A DNA stretch of 49,516 nt from Billgrantia endophytica. Lineage in GTDB: Bacteria > Pseudomonadota > Gammaproteobacteria > Pseudomonadales > Halomonadaceae. A program made the position numbers and the translations under genes. The stretch covers positions 1 to 49,516 of the forward strand of contig NZ_PNRF01000021.1 of assembly GCF_002879615.1 (NCBI RefSeq), read 5' to 3'. Each line of letters begins with the position of its first letter. Position 1 is the first letter of the stretch. Positions 16,939 through 26,053 of this stretch are shown in pieces. The notes beneath the pieces were generated by a model. That model did no database searches, was not told the DNA's origin, and saw only the letters and a program-made list of their open reading frames with translations.

Positions 16939-17836
16939 ACACCACGAAGCGCCTCGCACTCTCGAGGAGCTTCGCACCCTTTCCATCGCAATTTCCCGCG
17001 GCGAGACCTCGCTGCACCTCGGCCCCAAGGCTCAGGGAGTGCTGTCGCAGCTGATCGAGCTCAGCGGCGATCAATCGTTGCTCTCGATTTCCTCACTGGC
17101 CAGGCGCCTGGAGGTGAATCCCTCCACCATATCCCGCCTGGCACGGGCACTGGGCTATGAACGCTTCGGCGAGTTGCAGAGCCTGCTGCTGAGTTCGCGA
17201 CTCACCCCGACCCGTTCTTTCTACCGCCAGCACGCCACGGCGGCCCTGGCCGCCGACAAGCAGGATCTCCATTCCCAGGCGCGCCAGCTATGCGGGGAGC
17301 ACCAGCACAACATCGAACGCTTCCTCCAGGGCCTCAGCAACGACGACCTGGAGACCTTCGCCGACACCGTCATGGGCGCAAGACGTGTGCGCCTGCATGG
17401 CGTACGCCAGTTCCATGCCTTCTCGAGCTTCCTGGCCTATGGCCTGGGCATGATACGGTCTGACGTCGGCATGCTCAGCGATGACAGCCCGGGGGTGGCC
17501 GAAGGACTCGCCGCCATGTCGGCAGGCGATGTCCTGATCGCCGCCAGTTGCAAGCCCTACACGCGGCACGTGATCGAAGTCTGCAAGGCAGCACACGGCA
17601 ACGGCATTCGCACCATCGTGATCACCGACTTCTCGAGCTCACCCCTGGTACGCCATTCCGACATCGTCATTCTTGCCCCCCATGAGTCGAGCTTCATCTC
17701 CAACAGCATGGTGGCATTTCTCGCGGCGGTGGAGTGTCTGGTCAACGCCTGCGCCACGGTAGCCGGCGATGCCGCGGCACAGGCACTGTCGAGACGTGAC
17801 CAGCTCATCGACGAGTTGGGCATCGAGATGAGCTGA
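16910..17836 (+). CDS. MurR/RpiR-family transcriptional regulator
   Basis: 308-residue regulator. An N-terminal HTH_6 domain (LLSISSLARRLEVNPSTISR, LARALGYERFGELQ) is followed from about residue 120 by a SIS domain (GARRVRLHGVRQFHAFSSFLAYG, GDVLIAASCKPYTRHVIEVC, TIVITDFSSSPLVRHSDIVI). RpiR proteins sense phosphorylated sugars or other metabolites through the SIS domain. I start at ATG 16910, inside the end of the C45 gene; the overlap of 29 nt implies coupling. It probably controls its own cassette, perhaps through the inverted repeat at 13555-13581. Confidence 0.9.
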   Translation: MAPTNHSSPEHHEAPRTLEELRTLSIAISRGETSLHLGPKAQGVLSQLIELSGDQSLLSISSLARRLEVNPSTISRLARALGYERFGELQSLLLSSRLTPTRSFYRQHATAALAADKQDLHSQARQLCGEHQHNIERFLQGLSNDDLETFADTVMGARRVRLHGVRQFHAFSSFLAYGLGMIRSDVGMLSDDSPGVAEGLAAMSAGDVLIAASCKPYTRHVIEVCKAAHGNGIRTIVITDFSSSPLVRHSDIVILAPHESSFISNSMVAFLAAVECLVNACATVAGDAAAQALSRRDQLIDELGIEMS

Positions 17837-17920
17837 GGTTGGCATCCCGGCGCGTTGAGCGGCATCATGGGCACCCCGAACCGGCTTCATCCATTCACGA
17901 CCGAGAACGTCCAACAGTCC

Positions 17921-18328
17921 ATGAGAATCCTGATTCGCTATTTCTTTCGCGGCGTGCGCCTGGTGCTGTCGCCGATCCTGCTGCTCTCCGAGAAACTGAG
18001 CACGCCGCAGTCGATGTCCCGTTCGGCCGAGGACCAGGCCGGCGTCGACAAGGCCTGCACCCGGTTGGCGCTCTATCAGTTCCAGAGCTGTCCTTTCTGC
18101 ATCAAGGTGCGCAAGGAGATCGCTCGGCTGGGCCTGAGTATCGAACTGCGCGACGCCCGCAATGACCCGGAACATCGCCAGGCACTCGAAGCTGGCGGCG
18201 GCCGTATCAAGGTGCCTTGCCTGAGGATCACGGCGGATGACGGCAGCCATGAATGGCTCTACGAATCCGACGCCATCAATGCCTGGCTACATCGTCGCTT
18301 CGGCGAGGTGGAGCGTCAGGCGGCCTGA
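17921..18328 (+). CDS. Glutaredoxin-like thiol-disulfide protein
   Basis: 135-residue protein with a hydrophobic N-terminal stretch (about residues 8-24) that could anchor it in the membrane, followed from about residue 48 by a glutaredoxin fold. The active site C57-P-F-C60 lies in ALYQFQSCPFCIKV; a cis-Pro segment KVPCLRI and the C-terminal SDAINAWLHRRF complete the fold. The ATG at 17921 gives the best membrane-anchor start; the upstream Shine-Dalgarno is weak. It overlaps the convergent PH-domain gene by 13 nt. It may reduce mixed disulfides of an unidentified partner. Confidence 0.85.
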   Translation: MRILIRYFFRGVRLVLSPILLLSEKLSTPQSMSRSAEDQAGVDKACTRLALYQFQSCPFCIKVRKEIARLGLSIELRDARNDPEHRQALEAGGGRIKVPCLRITADDGSHEWLYESDAINAWLHRRFGEVERQAA

Positions 18329-19848
18329 GCGGCCTCTACGCTGGCCAACAGCTGGTTGGCCAGCAGCAGCGCTTCCCGCTCCTCGAGATAGGGCAACGTC
18401 AACCCGCCATTGGCCAGGGCGAGATGGAGGGTGACGACACCTCGCCGACGCTGTAGCCAGCTCCACTGTACGCTGATTGCGATCAGGTGGGTCAACGGGA
18501 AGATACTGGTGCGCTGCCCCCAAAGCCCTTGTCGAATTCGCAAATACGCCCCTTCTCTTGCCCAGCCCGTAGCCATCCAGCGCAGCTGCGCCACCCCGGC
18601 CGCAACCAGCGGCAGGCTTGCGACCATGCCGCCCCAGAGCATCGGCGACAGGCCGGCCGGGCCCAACAGACCGACGAGCAGCAACAGTGCTGCCGTCAGC
18701 CCCACGCCTAGCCGCAGAAACACCACTCGCCAATAGAGCCTGGAAACCCTGGCCAGGGGAGCTTCCATGCGACACCCGGGCCATAGCGTGGCAGTCAGCT
18801 CCTTGCCCTGGTTCGCCGCCAGGCCTGGCACCAGGAAGCGGCGCGACTCGGCCGCCCCACCGCCGCCCATGGCGCCAAACTGATGACATATCAGATAACC
18901 ACGGCCGAGCAGGCGACCGAGCCCGGTCTGCACCCACTCCACCACCTGCAGCCGGGATAACGTGAGTGCCTGCTCCTGCCGGGTGAAGAGTCCGCTGGCC
19001 TGCACCTGGCGCCCATCCCCTTCGCGCAGCACGTAGCCATGAAAGCGCCACCAGGCCGCCAACACGGCCAGGAGAGCCAGTAGTATCACCAGGGCCAGGA
19101 CACCGGCCCCAATGGCCAGGGCCGGTGAGGGAGGCAGCCATCCCCTCAGGTCGAGATGCGGCAAGTGGTCGTGAACCCAGCGTTCCAGCGGGCGGGCCAG
19201 GGGCGACAGCATCGCGGCAATGACATAGATCGAGCGACTGGTCAGTCCGTGCAGGATCAAGGCGCCGGGGGTAATGGCGAAGCGTATGACGGGCGCCCGC
19301 ACGTTCGCGGCGTCGACGCTTTCGTCGGATGACTCCGCATCGGGCGGCGCTTCCTGTCTTCCCTTGAGCCCTTGTCCAAGTGCCTCGGCCAGTTCCCGGT
19401 GAATGCCCGGCAGCGAAATGCTCGACGACTCCCCCGCCAGCGTCTCCACTTCCCACTGAACCACGCCGAAAGGCCGCATGTAGGCCGGTTGATGCACGGC
19501 GATGTGCTGGACATGACGAGCCGCCACCTTGAATTCCCGGTGCTCGAACAAGCCCTTCTGGATGATCAGCACATCACCGTCCAGCCGAAAGCGGAAGCGA
19601 CGGTAATAAAGCAGGCTCGCCAGGGCCGCGACCAGCAGTAGTGTCAGACCACCCAATGCGGTCTCACGCAGCCCGACCCGCTCGATCATCGCGAGACCCG
19701 CGCCAGCGCCAGCCAGCAAGGGCATATGTTGTCGTACCAGGGAGACGCTGGTCGTCACCAGCAGCAATCCGATGGCCCAGGGCGAGAGTCGTTGCCAACC
19801 CTGCAGAGAGAGGGCTTCCGGTACCGATCGGTCGTGCTGGCGGCTCAT
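18316..19848 (-). CDS. Bacterial PH-domain membrane protein (YdbT-like)
   Basis: 510-residue membrane protein with paired hydrophobic segments alternating with bPH2-type domains. Three PH-like copies are visible: about residues 75-150 (LIIQKGLFEHREFKVAARHV, VQHIAVHQP), about 280-380 (LFTRQEQALTLSRLQVVEWV) and the C-terminal segment (IRQGLWGQRTSIFPLTHLIA). This is the YdbT architecture. Its ATG overlaps the stop of the smaller YdbS-like gene by 4 nt, the usual operon pair. The family is associated with the cell envelope; its exact role is unsettled. Confidence 0.9.
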   Translation of the reverse strand: MSRQHDRSVPEALSLQGWQRLSPWAIGLLLVTTSVSLVRQHMPLLAGAGAGLAMIERVGLRETALGGLTLLLVAALASLLYYRRFRFRLDGDVLIIQKGLFEHREFKVAARHVQHIAVHQPAYMRPFGVVQWEVETLAGESSSISLPGIHRELAEALGQGLKGRQEAPPDAESSDESVDAANVRAPVIRFAITPGALILHGLTSRSIYVIAAMLSPLARPLERWVHDHLPHLDLRGWLPPSPALAIGAGVLALVILLALLAVLAAWWRFHGYVLREGDGRQVQASGLFTRQEQALTLSRLQVVEWVQTGLGRLLGRGYLICHQFGAMGGGGAAESRRFLVPGLAANQGKELTATLWPGCRMEAPLARVSRLYWRVVFLRLGVGLTAALLLLVGLLGPAGLSPMLWGGMVASLPLVAAGVAQLRWMATGWAREGAYLRIRQGLWGQRTSIFPLTHLIAISVQWSWLQRRRGVVTLHLALANGGLTLPYLEEREALLLANQLLASVEAAQAA

Positions 19849-20381
19849 GGCGTCAGGGACTCCGGCTGCCGCGTCGTTCCCTCCAGGCGCGCCAGCAGAT
19901 GCTGCTTGACCGCTTCGGCACGCGCCGCCGACAGCCCTTCGAGCATCAGGTCGGCGCCCCGTCCACCGGCGGTGAAACAGGCCAGACGTACCAGCCCGAA
20001 CGCCCGCTCGACGGGATTGCTCAGTGTCTCGACATGCTGGAGGCGAGCCAAGGGCAACACCTGGGTCCGCTGCACCAGCCAACCCCGCCGATAGAGTACA
20101 TCGTGCTCACGCAGGCCATAGGCGCGGCGGCGCGCCTCGACCCAGCCCAGGGCGATGGCAACGACCCCCAGCCCCGCCACCCCGGCGGCCGCCCAGGACT
20201 GCCACTGGGCCAGTTCCTCGTGCTGTACCGGAAAGAGTCCTGTCAACATGACGAGGAACACCCAGCGCCCCGCTCGCTGAAGCGCCTGGCAAGGAGCCAG
20301 GCGACGGGACACCGGTGTGAGAGGAGCGTGCTCCAAGGCCGGCAGGTCATCGGGATCGAGGGAGAGATTGGTGAACGACAC
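19845..20381 (-). CDS. Bacterial PH-domain membrane protein (YdbS-like)
   Basis: 178-residue protein with two membrane segments (about residues 40-80) and one bPH2 domain (VLYRRGWLVQRTQVLPLARL, QHVETLSNPVERAFGLVRLA). I choose the GTG at 20381 because GGAG lies 5 nt upstream; an in-frame GTG at 20405 has no such site. It is the smaller partner of the YdbT-like protein, overlapping it by 4 nt. Confidence 0.87.
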   Translation of the reverse strand: MSFTNLSLDPDDLPALEHAPLTPVSRRLAPCQALQRAGRWVFLVMLTGLFPVQHEELAQWQSWAAAGVAGLGVVAIALGWVEARRRAYGLREHDVLYRRGWLVQRTQVLPLARLQHVETLSNPVERAFGLVRLACFTAGGRGADLMLEGLSAARAEAVKQHLLARLEGTTRQPESLTP

Positions 20382-20536
20382 GGCAACTCCAGATGAAAAA
20401 AACACATGGCATGTGATCCAGCACTGCCCGCCTTGGGTGTAGACGCTATGCTGATGGCAGGAAGGATAGCAATAGCAGCGAAGGGAGACGTGGTAACCGT
20501 CAATTGTCGGCCCATGTGGCCGAGGGAGAACGTGTC

Positions 20537-21007
20537 ATGGCCATCCCGATGACGATCCGGGAATACCTGAGAGCCTGCGATATCGACTACGAGGAGGTCA
20601 AGCATCCACATGAAGTGAGCACCAGCCGTATCGCCGAGAAGGCCCATGTCACCGGCGAACAGCTCGCCAAGGCGATCATGCTCCACGGGGATTCCGGCTA
20701 CCGTGTCGCCGTTCTGCCGAGCACCTGCGATGCCGACCTGGAAAGCCTCTCGCAGCTCTTCAACGAGAAGGTCGAGCTAGCCTCGGAAGACGAGATCACC
20801 AGCCGCTTCAACGATTGCGACCCAGGAGCCATAACGCCGGTCGGCCAGGCCTACGGCCTGCAGGTCTATGTCGACGACATGCTGCGCCATCAGCCGGACA
20901 TCTATTTCGATGCCGGCGACCACGAAACGCTGCTGCATATGAGCGGCAGCGAATTCGCCCGTCTGATGGCCGACAGTCCGCACGGCCAGTTCAGCCGCCA
21001 CCATTGA
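20537..21007 (+). CDS. YbaK/ProX-type aminoacyl-tRNA deacylase-like protein
   Basis: 156-residue protein with a YbaK fold. It begins REYLRACDIDYEEVKHPHEV and continues with VTGEQLAKAIMLHGDSGYRV, which holds the conserved Lys of the family, then VAVLPSTCDADLE and, near the C-terminus, DIYFDAGDHETLLHMSGSEF. Such proteins hydrolyse mischarged aminoacyl-tRNAs in trans or carry related functions. The ATG at 20537 follows GAGGGAGAA. It is a stand-alone gene convergent with an M28 peptidase, with a strong hairpin between them. Confidence 0.87.
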   Translation: MAIPMTIREYLRACDIDYEEVKHPHEVSTSRIAEKAHVTGEQLAKAIMLHGDSGYRVAVLPSTCDADLESLSQLFNEKVELASEDEITSRFNDCDPGAITPVGQAYGLQVYVDDMLRHQPDIYFDAGDHETLLHMSGSEFARLMADSPHGQFSRHH

Positions 21008-21015
21008 ACCCAACA

Positions 21016-21043
21016 CAGGCCGCGGTCTTCGGATCGCGGCCTG
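21016..21043. terminator. Hairpin between convergent genes
   Basis: CAGGCCGCG (21016-21024) and CGCGGCCTG (21035-21043) form a perfect 9-bp GC-rich stem with a 10-nt loop, between the convergent YbaK-like and M28 genes. There is no T tract on either side, so termination would be weak or Rho-aided; the structure may simply protect mRNA ends. Confidence 0.5.
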
Positions 21044-21089
21044 GGTGGGCCCGCACCGCCGGTGCCACACGCGGCGCAAGGGAACCGCC

Positions 21090-22103
21090 TCATCGACGCG
21101 CCATCGTCTCGAGCGCCTTGGCCAGTGCCTCCGTCAGCCTCGCCATGGTCTCGTAATCCAGCCGCTCTGGTGTGTCATTGGGGCCGTGATAGTAGGGATT
21201 ACGGAAATTGGCGGTGTCGGTGAGCATGACGGCCGGATAGCCCATCTCCCAGAAGGCCCAGTGATCCGAGCGCCGGATGTCTCTTATCAGTTCCGGCGCC
21301 GCCAGCCCTTCCGACGGCACATGAGCATGCTCACGAAATGCCCCGATGGCCTGTCGTACCAGTTGCCGGGAACGCATGTTACCGATGAAGGCCACGAAAT
21401 CGCCCCGGTCCGGATAGAAATGGCCAAGCAAGGGTGGATGGTACTGGCTGCCGGGCGCATCGGAGTAATAGCCCAGCATCTCAAGCGACATCATGCCGAC
21501 GATGTTCGCGTCCTCCGCCCGAGCCTGGCGGGCATAGCGCAGGCTGCCCATGGCGTCGCTGCCGAAGAAAGGTATCTCCTCATTGGCAAAGGCAACCAGT
21601 CGCAGCGAACGGTCGAGTTCGGCATCACGGAGCAGTCTGGCCAGCTCGATCAGTACGGCCACGCCGGACGCATTGTCATCGGCGCCGGGACTGCCACGCA
21701 CCGTATCATAGTGCGCACCGACGACCAGTATCTCCTCCTCCAGGCCATTGCCGGGCAGCCGGACTTCGATATTGTCGAACACCTGGCTCCCGGTGGGCAC
21801 GGGATGTCGCAATGGCTCGTGGCCGGCCTCCCGGAAGGCCGCTTCGATGGCATCGGCTGCGGCATGCATCCGATCGGCCATCCAGTAGTGGCGCTCGCCG
21901 ATTTCCTCGGCCAGCACCCGTACATGACCGTGCAGTCGGTCACGCAACACCTGCCCCTCTTCATCCAGGGGCGGCGGCGTGCCCTCATGACTGCTTCCCG
22001 GCATATGCAGCACTAACCAGTAGCCGGCTCCTCCCGCCATCGATGCCAGAAACAGCAATCCCGCCAGTATCCCGCTGCCCCGGGGGCCTGCACGCCGTTT
22101 CAT
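21090..22103 (-). CDS. M28-family metallopeptidase, membrane-anchored
   Basis: 337-residue aminopeptidase-like protein. One N-terminal membrane segment (about residues 10-33) anchors it, with the catalytic domain outside. The two-zinc site is visible: H and D in VVGAHYDTVRGSPGADDNASG, the EE of FANEEIPFFG, a downstream Glu or Asp in MMSLEMLGYY, and the C-terminal His in NPYYHGPNDTPERL. The ATG at 22103 is chosen because GGAAG lies at the right distance. It probably releases N-terminal residues from peptides in the periplasm. Confidence 0.92.
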   Translation of the reverse strand: MKRRAGPRGSGILAGLLFLASMAGGAGYWLVLHMPGSSHEGTPPPLDEEGQVLRDRLHGHVRVLAEEIGERHYWMADRMHAAADAIEAAFREAGHEPLRHPVPTGSQVFDNIEVRLPGNGLEEEILVVGAHYDTVRGSPGADDNASGVAVLIELARLLRDAELDRSLRLVAFANEEIPFFGSDAMGSLRYARQARAEDANIVGMMSLEMLGYYSDAPGSQYHPPLLGHFYPDRGDFVAFIGNMRSRQLVRQAIGAFREHAHVPSEGLAAPELIRDIRRSDHWAFWEMGYPAVMLTDTANFRNPYYHGPNDTPERLDYETMARLTEALAKALETMARR

Positions 22104-22234
22104 GGCCACTTCCCGGCACAGGGCGCTTCAAGCCCATGCCTGGAAACACTCAACGAATGCAGCGTCAAGTCCTTCATTCCACTCTCCCTGTTGTATGAAT
22201 CGCCTTTCCTGGCTCCTGCGCATCGGAACGGCCG

Positions 22235-23263
22235 CTACATCGATTCGATCCCGATACGATTACGGCCATCACGCTTGGCATCGAGTAGTTGGTGGTCGGC
22301 CCGCTGGGTCAATTCGCCGAGGTGTATATCGCCCGGTTGATATTGGGCCACCCCCAGGCTGATCGTGGTCTGGGTCGAGGCTTGCACCGCATGGCGAAGT
22401 CGCTCTGCCGTCGCCAACGCCTCCTCCAGTCGGGTATCGGGAAGCACGATCACGAACTCGTCGCCACCATAGCGACCCAGCAAGTCACTGTCGCGCAATT
22501 CGGCACGCAACGTATCGGCCACACGCCTGAGCACGGCGTCACCAGCGGCATGGCCCAGCGCATCGTTGACCTGCTTGAACTCATCCAGGTCGATCATCAG
22601 CATGCACAAGGGTGCCCCACTGCGATCCACGCGCCTGAGCTCACTCTCGGCAAGACTTTCCAGATGACGGCGGTTGTAGGCACTCGTGAGGAAATCGCGG
22701 GTGGCGAGTTCCTCGAGCCGGGCGTTGAGCGACTGCAGCTCGTCATTGGCCGCACGCAACTCAGCCGTGCGCTCGGCCACCCGGGCCTCGAGCCGCTGGT
22801 TCTGCCGCTCCAGGGCCTCCCGGGCCAGCTGCAGCTCGGTCAGATCCTGCGAGATGCCAAAGAGATGCGTGACGCGATGGCTGTGGTGATGGATCGGAAC
22901 CAGCAGCGTCAGCCAATGGCCGAAGCACTCGACCCCCTCCGGATCAAAATAGGTGGCGCTTTCCTGATAGCGCATCGGCATGTCGCTGACGACACATTCG
23001 TGGTAGCGGGCCCAGATGGCGTCGGCCGTATCCCGGGGCAGGAAGTCGTGCAGGCGCCGGCCCTCGCAGGCCGCACCCAGGGTGGCTTTCTGGGCCGGAT
23101 TGACAGCCTCCATGATGAAGTCGTCTTCGCTTTCCACACGAACAAGGAACATGTTCTCGGGAAAGTGATTCCATAGCTCACGGATCAGTTCGATATCCGA
23201 TAGACCGGCGAAGAGAGTCACGCTTAGCGGGGTGTCGGGGGATTGCGGTTGCTCTTGCTCCAT
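22235..23263 (-). CDS. Diguanylate cyclase with N-terminal PAS-like sensor
   Basis: 342-residue protein. A PAS-like domain (about residues 25-145) ends in LFGISQDLTELQLAREALER, followed by a coiled coil and a GGDEF domain starting DFLTSAYNRRHLE. The active-site motif is RYGGDEF, with the preceding RDSD fitting the RxxD inhibitory site. The enzyme should make cyclic di-GMP from GTP in response to a signal sensed by the PAS domain. No membrane segment is seen. ATG 23263 is chosen over an upstream GTG because GGAG is well placed for it. The gene stands alone. Confidence 0.93.
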   Translation of the reverse strand: MEQEQPQSPDTPLSVTLFAGLSDIELIRELWNHFPENMFLVRVESEDDFIMEAVNPAQKATLGAACEGRRLHDFLPRDTADAIWARYHECVVSDMPMRYQESATYFDPEGVECFGHWLTLLVPIHHHSHRVTHLFGISQDLTELQLAREALERQNQRLEARVAERTAELRAANDELQSLNARLEELATRDFLTSAYNRRHLESLAESELRRVDRSGAPLCMLMIDLDEFKQVNDALGHAAGDAVLRRVADTLRAELRDSDLLGRYGGDEFVIVLPDTRLEEALATAERLRHAVQASTQTTISLGVAQYQPGDIHLGELTQRADHQLLDAKRDGRNRIGIESM

Positions 23264-23393
23264 GCCCACTCCAGTCGCAGCATCAGCGCCGCCTTTCTTG
23301 GAATGATACTACCGCAGCGGCTTCGGGACTCTCATGCTCTATGCCGAGGCGCTTCAACGCGTCTCTTCAACGTTGAACAGAGAAAGCAGGCGC

Positions 23394-23900
23394 CTAGAAT
23401 TCGATCCGGGAAGCTTCGATATCAAACGTCACCGCGATATCGACCCCTTCCTCGAGACTGGGCTCCTCCCCCAGGGTAGCCTGCAACGCCAGCGTGCCCT
23501 CAACGCGGCCGACCACTCGGGCGGTATTGCCGTCCACATCGAAGGACTCGAGTAACAGCCGGACATCCGCCTCTTCGGAGGTGTAGAGTGGCGGCATTGC
23601 CGAGGTACCGATCAAGTACAGGACATCGTAGTCTGTCACTTCCCCATCCATCAGCGTCATGCTGATGGAGAGCGAATCCCGGCTGTTCCAGCTATCCGGA
23701 TCCACGAATCCCACAACATCGATGGTATGCATGCCACCGAGGTCGGTGAAGGTAGCCGTCGAGTCTCCCTCATGGCGCAGGATGAACCACTCGCGCTCCT
23801 TACCATCCAGTACGCCCTCCAACCGTTCCGCCAGTGCCGGGGCACTCCAGAGACAAGCCGCCGCCATACTCAGGGCGGGTAGTTTCCATCCCCTCATCAT
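23394..23900 (-). CDS. Exported protein of unknown function
   Basis: 168-residue periplasmic protein. Its signal peptide (MMRGWKLPALSMAAACLWSA, cleavage after PALA near residue 24) is clear. The mature part is acidic and rich in beta-type sequence, including EWFILRHEGDSTATFTDLGG, SISMTLMDGEVTDYDVLYLI, and a C-terminal VDIAVTFDIEASRIEF. I do not recognise a family. GGGAG precedes a double ATG, so the start could be 23900 or 23897. It is 61 nt downstream of the DUF3185 gene on the same strand and may be cotranscribed. Confidence 0.8.
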   Translation of the reverse strand: MMRGWKLPALSMAAACLWSAPALAERLEGVLDGKEREWFILRHEGDSTATFTDLGGMHTIDVVGFVDPDSWNSRDSLSISMTLMDGEVTDYDVLYLIGTSAMPPLYTSEEADVRLLLESFDVDGNTARVVGRVEGTLALQATLGEEPSLEEGVDIAVTFDIEASRIEF

Positions 23901-23961
23901 GTTCACTCCCGCCTCGGTGTAGTCGTACCGGTCAGATCCAGGCTCCCGACCGGGAGCAGGA

Positions 23962-24171
23962 CTACCGCTTGCCACCCAGAAGCATCAGAAACAAGCCTGC
24001 TACAGCCGCTGCACCGCCACCAATGAAATACCAGGTCGTTTCTTCGGTGAAGCGCCCGGTAACGGTCTCGTGCGCCTGTTCCAGCAGGGTTTCCGAGGCC
24101 TGCCAGCCGAAATACAGGGCAATCAAGCCACCCACCAACAATGCGATACCGAGAATACGAAACGTGCCCAT
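23962..24171 (-). CDS. DUF3185 family small membrane protein
   Basis: 69-residue protein with two hydrophobic helices, an N-terminal LGIALLVGGLIALYFGW and a C-terminal WYFIGGGAAAVAGLFLMLLG, separated by the conserved polar ASETLLEQAHETVTGRFTEE stretch. Length and pattern match DUF3185. The ATG at 24171 is supported by a GGGGG run about 8 nt upstream. Function is unknown. Confidence 0.82.
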   Translation of the reverse strand: MGTFRILGIALLVGGLIALYFGWQASETLLEQAHETVTGRFTEETTWYFIGGGAAAVAGLFLMLLGGKR

Positions 24172-24217
24172 GATGTTGCCCCCTGCTTGTCGGTGCGACA
24201 TGCGCCGATCATTCCTT

Positions 24218-25003
24218 TCAACCTAGCAGCCTATCAAAAAGCCGCGCTCGGCGTTGCATCTCTGTTCCGGATGCCAGATCAGCCAGGAGATGTCTTGACA
24301 GCTCAGGCCATGCCAGCCGCTTCAGGCCGGCCCATAGGCTCACCTGGTTGGCAGTCAATACGATGCGGCACGCCTCCCTGTTCAGGGCCTCCAGCAGTCG
24401 GAGGGTGTTCACCGCGGTGTCGGGCACCAGCAGAGGAACCTTCGAGCCTTGCTGCTCGCGGCAGAATTGACGCACCTCTTCCGCGATATCCGCCTGGTGA
24501 GAATCGGCCGCATAGGGACAGTCGAGCACCCTTACGCGCTCGACTGTCACACCGCCATCGTGCAAGAACGCCACCAGTTGCCTTGTCACATCGTCAGGAT
24601 AGGGGCTGAGCAGATCCACTCGACGCTGACCGAGCGCCGCCAGCGCTTCATGAAAGGCCAGCGCGGTACTGGTGACCGGCACGCCCAGGGTAGCTTCCAG
24701 GTCGCGGGACTGCGCTCTGGCCCATTCCAGCCCGCCGATGAAACTCCCACTGGTGCACGCCCATACCACCGCCTGTGCGCCGCCCTCTCGCACCAGCGCT
24801 CTTCCCACCGGCGATAGCCGATCGACGGCGCCGAGAGCCGTCAACGCCTCCCGCTCATGATGCCCGTCGCTCGGAATCTTCCCGACCTCGATCCGTGGAA
24901 GGTCTTGCTCGCCGGGTACCGTTCCCTGGCCAAGTTCGTACCATTCGTAGTCCGTAGGGCCGTCATCGGGCAAGAGAATGCCCAGACATGCATTGGGTCT
25001 CAT
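24218..25003 (-). CDS. Asp/Glu racemase-superfamily protein (maleate isomerase/AMDase-like)
   Basis: 261-residue protein similar to the maleate cis-trans isomerase / arylmalonate decarboxylase group. It opens ACLGILLPDDGPTDYEWYEL and has the first catalytic Cys in VVWACTSGSFIGG (C83). The second catalytic Cys expected in a P-C-T type segment is replaced by Asp in LLVPDTAVNTL (D195), followed by the conserved LTANQVSLWAGL. With one Cys it might work as a decarboxylase-like or altered isomerase, or have lost activity. It is divergent from the SDR gene at 25084. Substrate is not predictable. Confidence 0.78.
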   Translation of the reverse strand: MRPNACLGILLPDDGPTDYEWYELGQGTVPGEQDLPRIEVGKIPSDGHHEREALTALGAVDRLSPVGRALVREGGAQAVVWACTSGSFIGGLEWARAQSRDLEATLGVPVTSTALAFHEALAALGQRRVDLLSPYPDDVTRQLVAFLHDGGVTVERVRVLDCPYAADSHQADIAEEVRQFCREQQGSKVPLLVPDTAVNTLRLLEALNREACRIVLTANQVSLWAGLKRLAWPELSRHLLADLASGTEMQRRARLFDRLLG

Positions 25004-25083
25004 CGTCGTACTCCCTCCATTCCAGGCCGGATGGTATCGTCATTGCCTGATATGTCGCTCAACCTAGTTCTCCTGGAGCCACT

Positions 25084-25962
25084 ATGTCCACGAAACATTC
25101 GACCGCGCGCAGCGTGCTGGTAACCGGCTGTTCCAGCGGGATCGGCCATGCCGCGGCACACGCACTGGTGCAGCGGGGGTGGCGGGTTTTCGCCACCGCC
25201 AGGCGACGGGAAGATCTCGATCGGCTGCGTGGCGAGGGGCTGGAGGCATTACCGCTGGAGCTGATGTCCAGCGAGTCGATCGCAGCCTGCGTGGATGAGG
25301 TACTGGACCGCACCGGTGGATGCCTCGATGCGCTCTTCAACAATGCCGCCTACGGCCAGCCCGGCGCGGTGGAAGACCTTACCCGCGAGGCGCTGCGTAC
25401 GCAGTTGGAAACCAACGTGCTCGGCACCCACGAACTCACCGCCCGGGTCATCCCGGCCATGCGCAGGCAGGGCGGCGGGCGCATCGTGCAGAACAGCTCG
25501 GTGCTCGGCTTGGCCGCCCTGCCCTATCGCGGCGCCTACGTATGCTCGAAATTCGCCCTGGAAGGGCTCACCGACACCCTGCGCCAGGAACTGCAGGGCA
25601 CCGGCATTCACGTCAGCTTGATCGAACCCGGCCCCATCAACACCCGTTTCCGCGAGAATGCCTACCGTGCCTTTCTCGCCAATATCGATACCCGCCACAG
25701 CTACCACGCCGAGACCTACCGCGCCGTCGAGTCACGGCTGGCCGGCCAGTCCCCTGCCGGCGGTGCCTTCTCGCTGGGCCCGGATGCCGTGGTCGGCAAG
25801 CTGGTGCATGCACTGGAAAGTCGGCGCCCCAGGGCACGCTACTACGTGACCGTTCCCACCCACCTCTTCGGCGTGCTCAGGCGATTGCTCTCCACCCGAG
25901 CCATGGATCGGGTGCTGCTGCGCTCGACCCGTGACGAGCGGCAGGGACCGGCACGGGGATAG
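25084..25962 (+). CDS. Short-chain dehydrogenase/reductase
   Basis: 292-residue classical SDR. The NAD(P) motif is TGCSSGIG, the core NNAAYG, the catalytic Ser in IVQNSSVLGLAAL and the Y-V-C-S-K pair in YRGAYVCSKFALEG. A basic residue pair (ARRRED) after the second strand suggests NADPH preference. GGAG precedes the ATG. It is divergent from the Asp/Glu-racemase-like gene and 91 nt upstream of the parvulin gene. The substrate is unknown. Confidence 0.93.
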   Translation: MSTKHSTARSVLVTGCSSGIGHAAAHALVQRGWRVFATARRREDLDRLRGEGLEALPLELMSSESIAACVDEVLDRTGGCLDALFNNAAYGQPGAVEDLTREALRTQLETNVLGTHELTARVIPAMRRQGGGRIVQNSSVLGLAALPYRGAYVCSKFALEGLTDTLRQELQGTGIHVSLIEPGPINTRFRENAYRAFLANIDTRHSYHAETYRAVESRLAGQSPAGGAFSLGPDAVVGKLVHALESRRPRARYYVTVPTHLFGVLRRLLSTRAMDRVLLRSTRDERQGPARG

Positions 25963-26053
25963 AGGGCACGTCGAGGTGCTGCGGCACTGGCCCAACATGT
26001 TATCCTTGCCGCACCTTAAATCGGCATCCATGCCAACCTTTCAGGAGCGCAAC

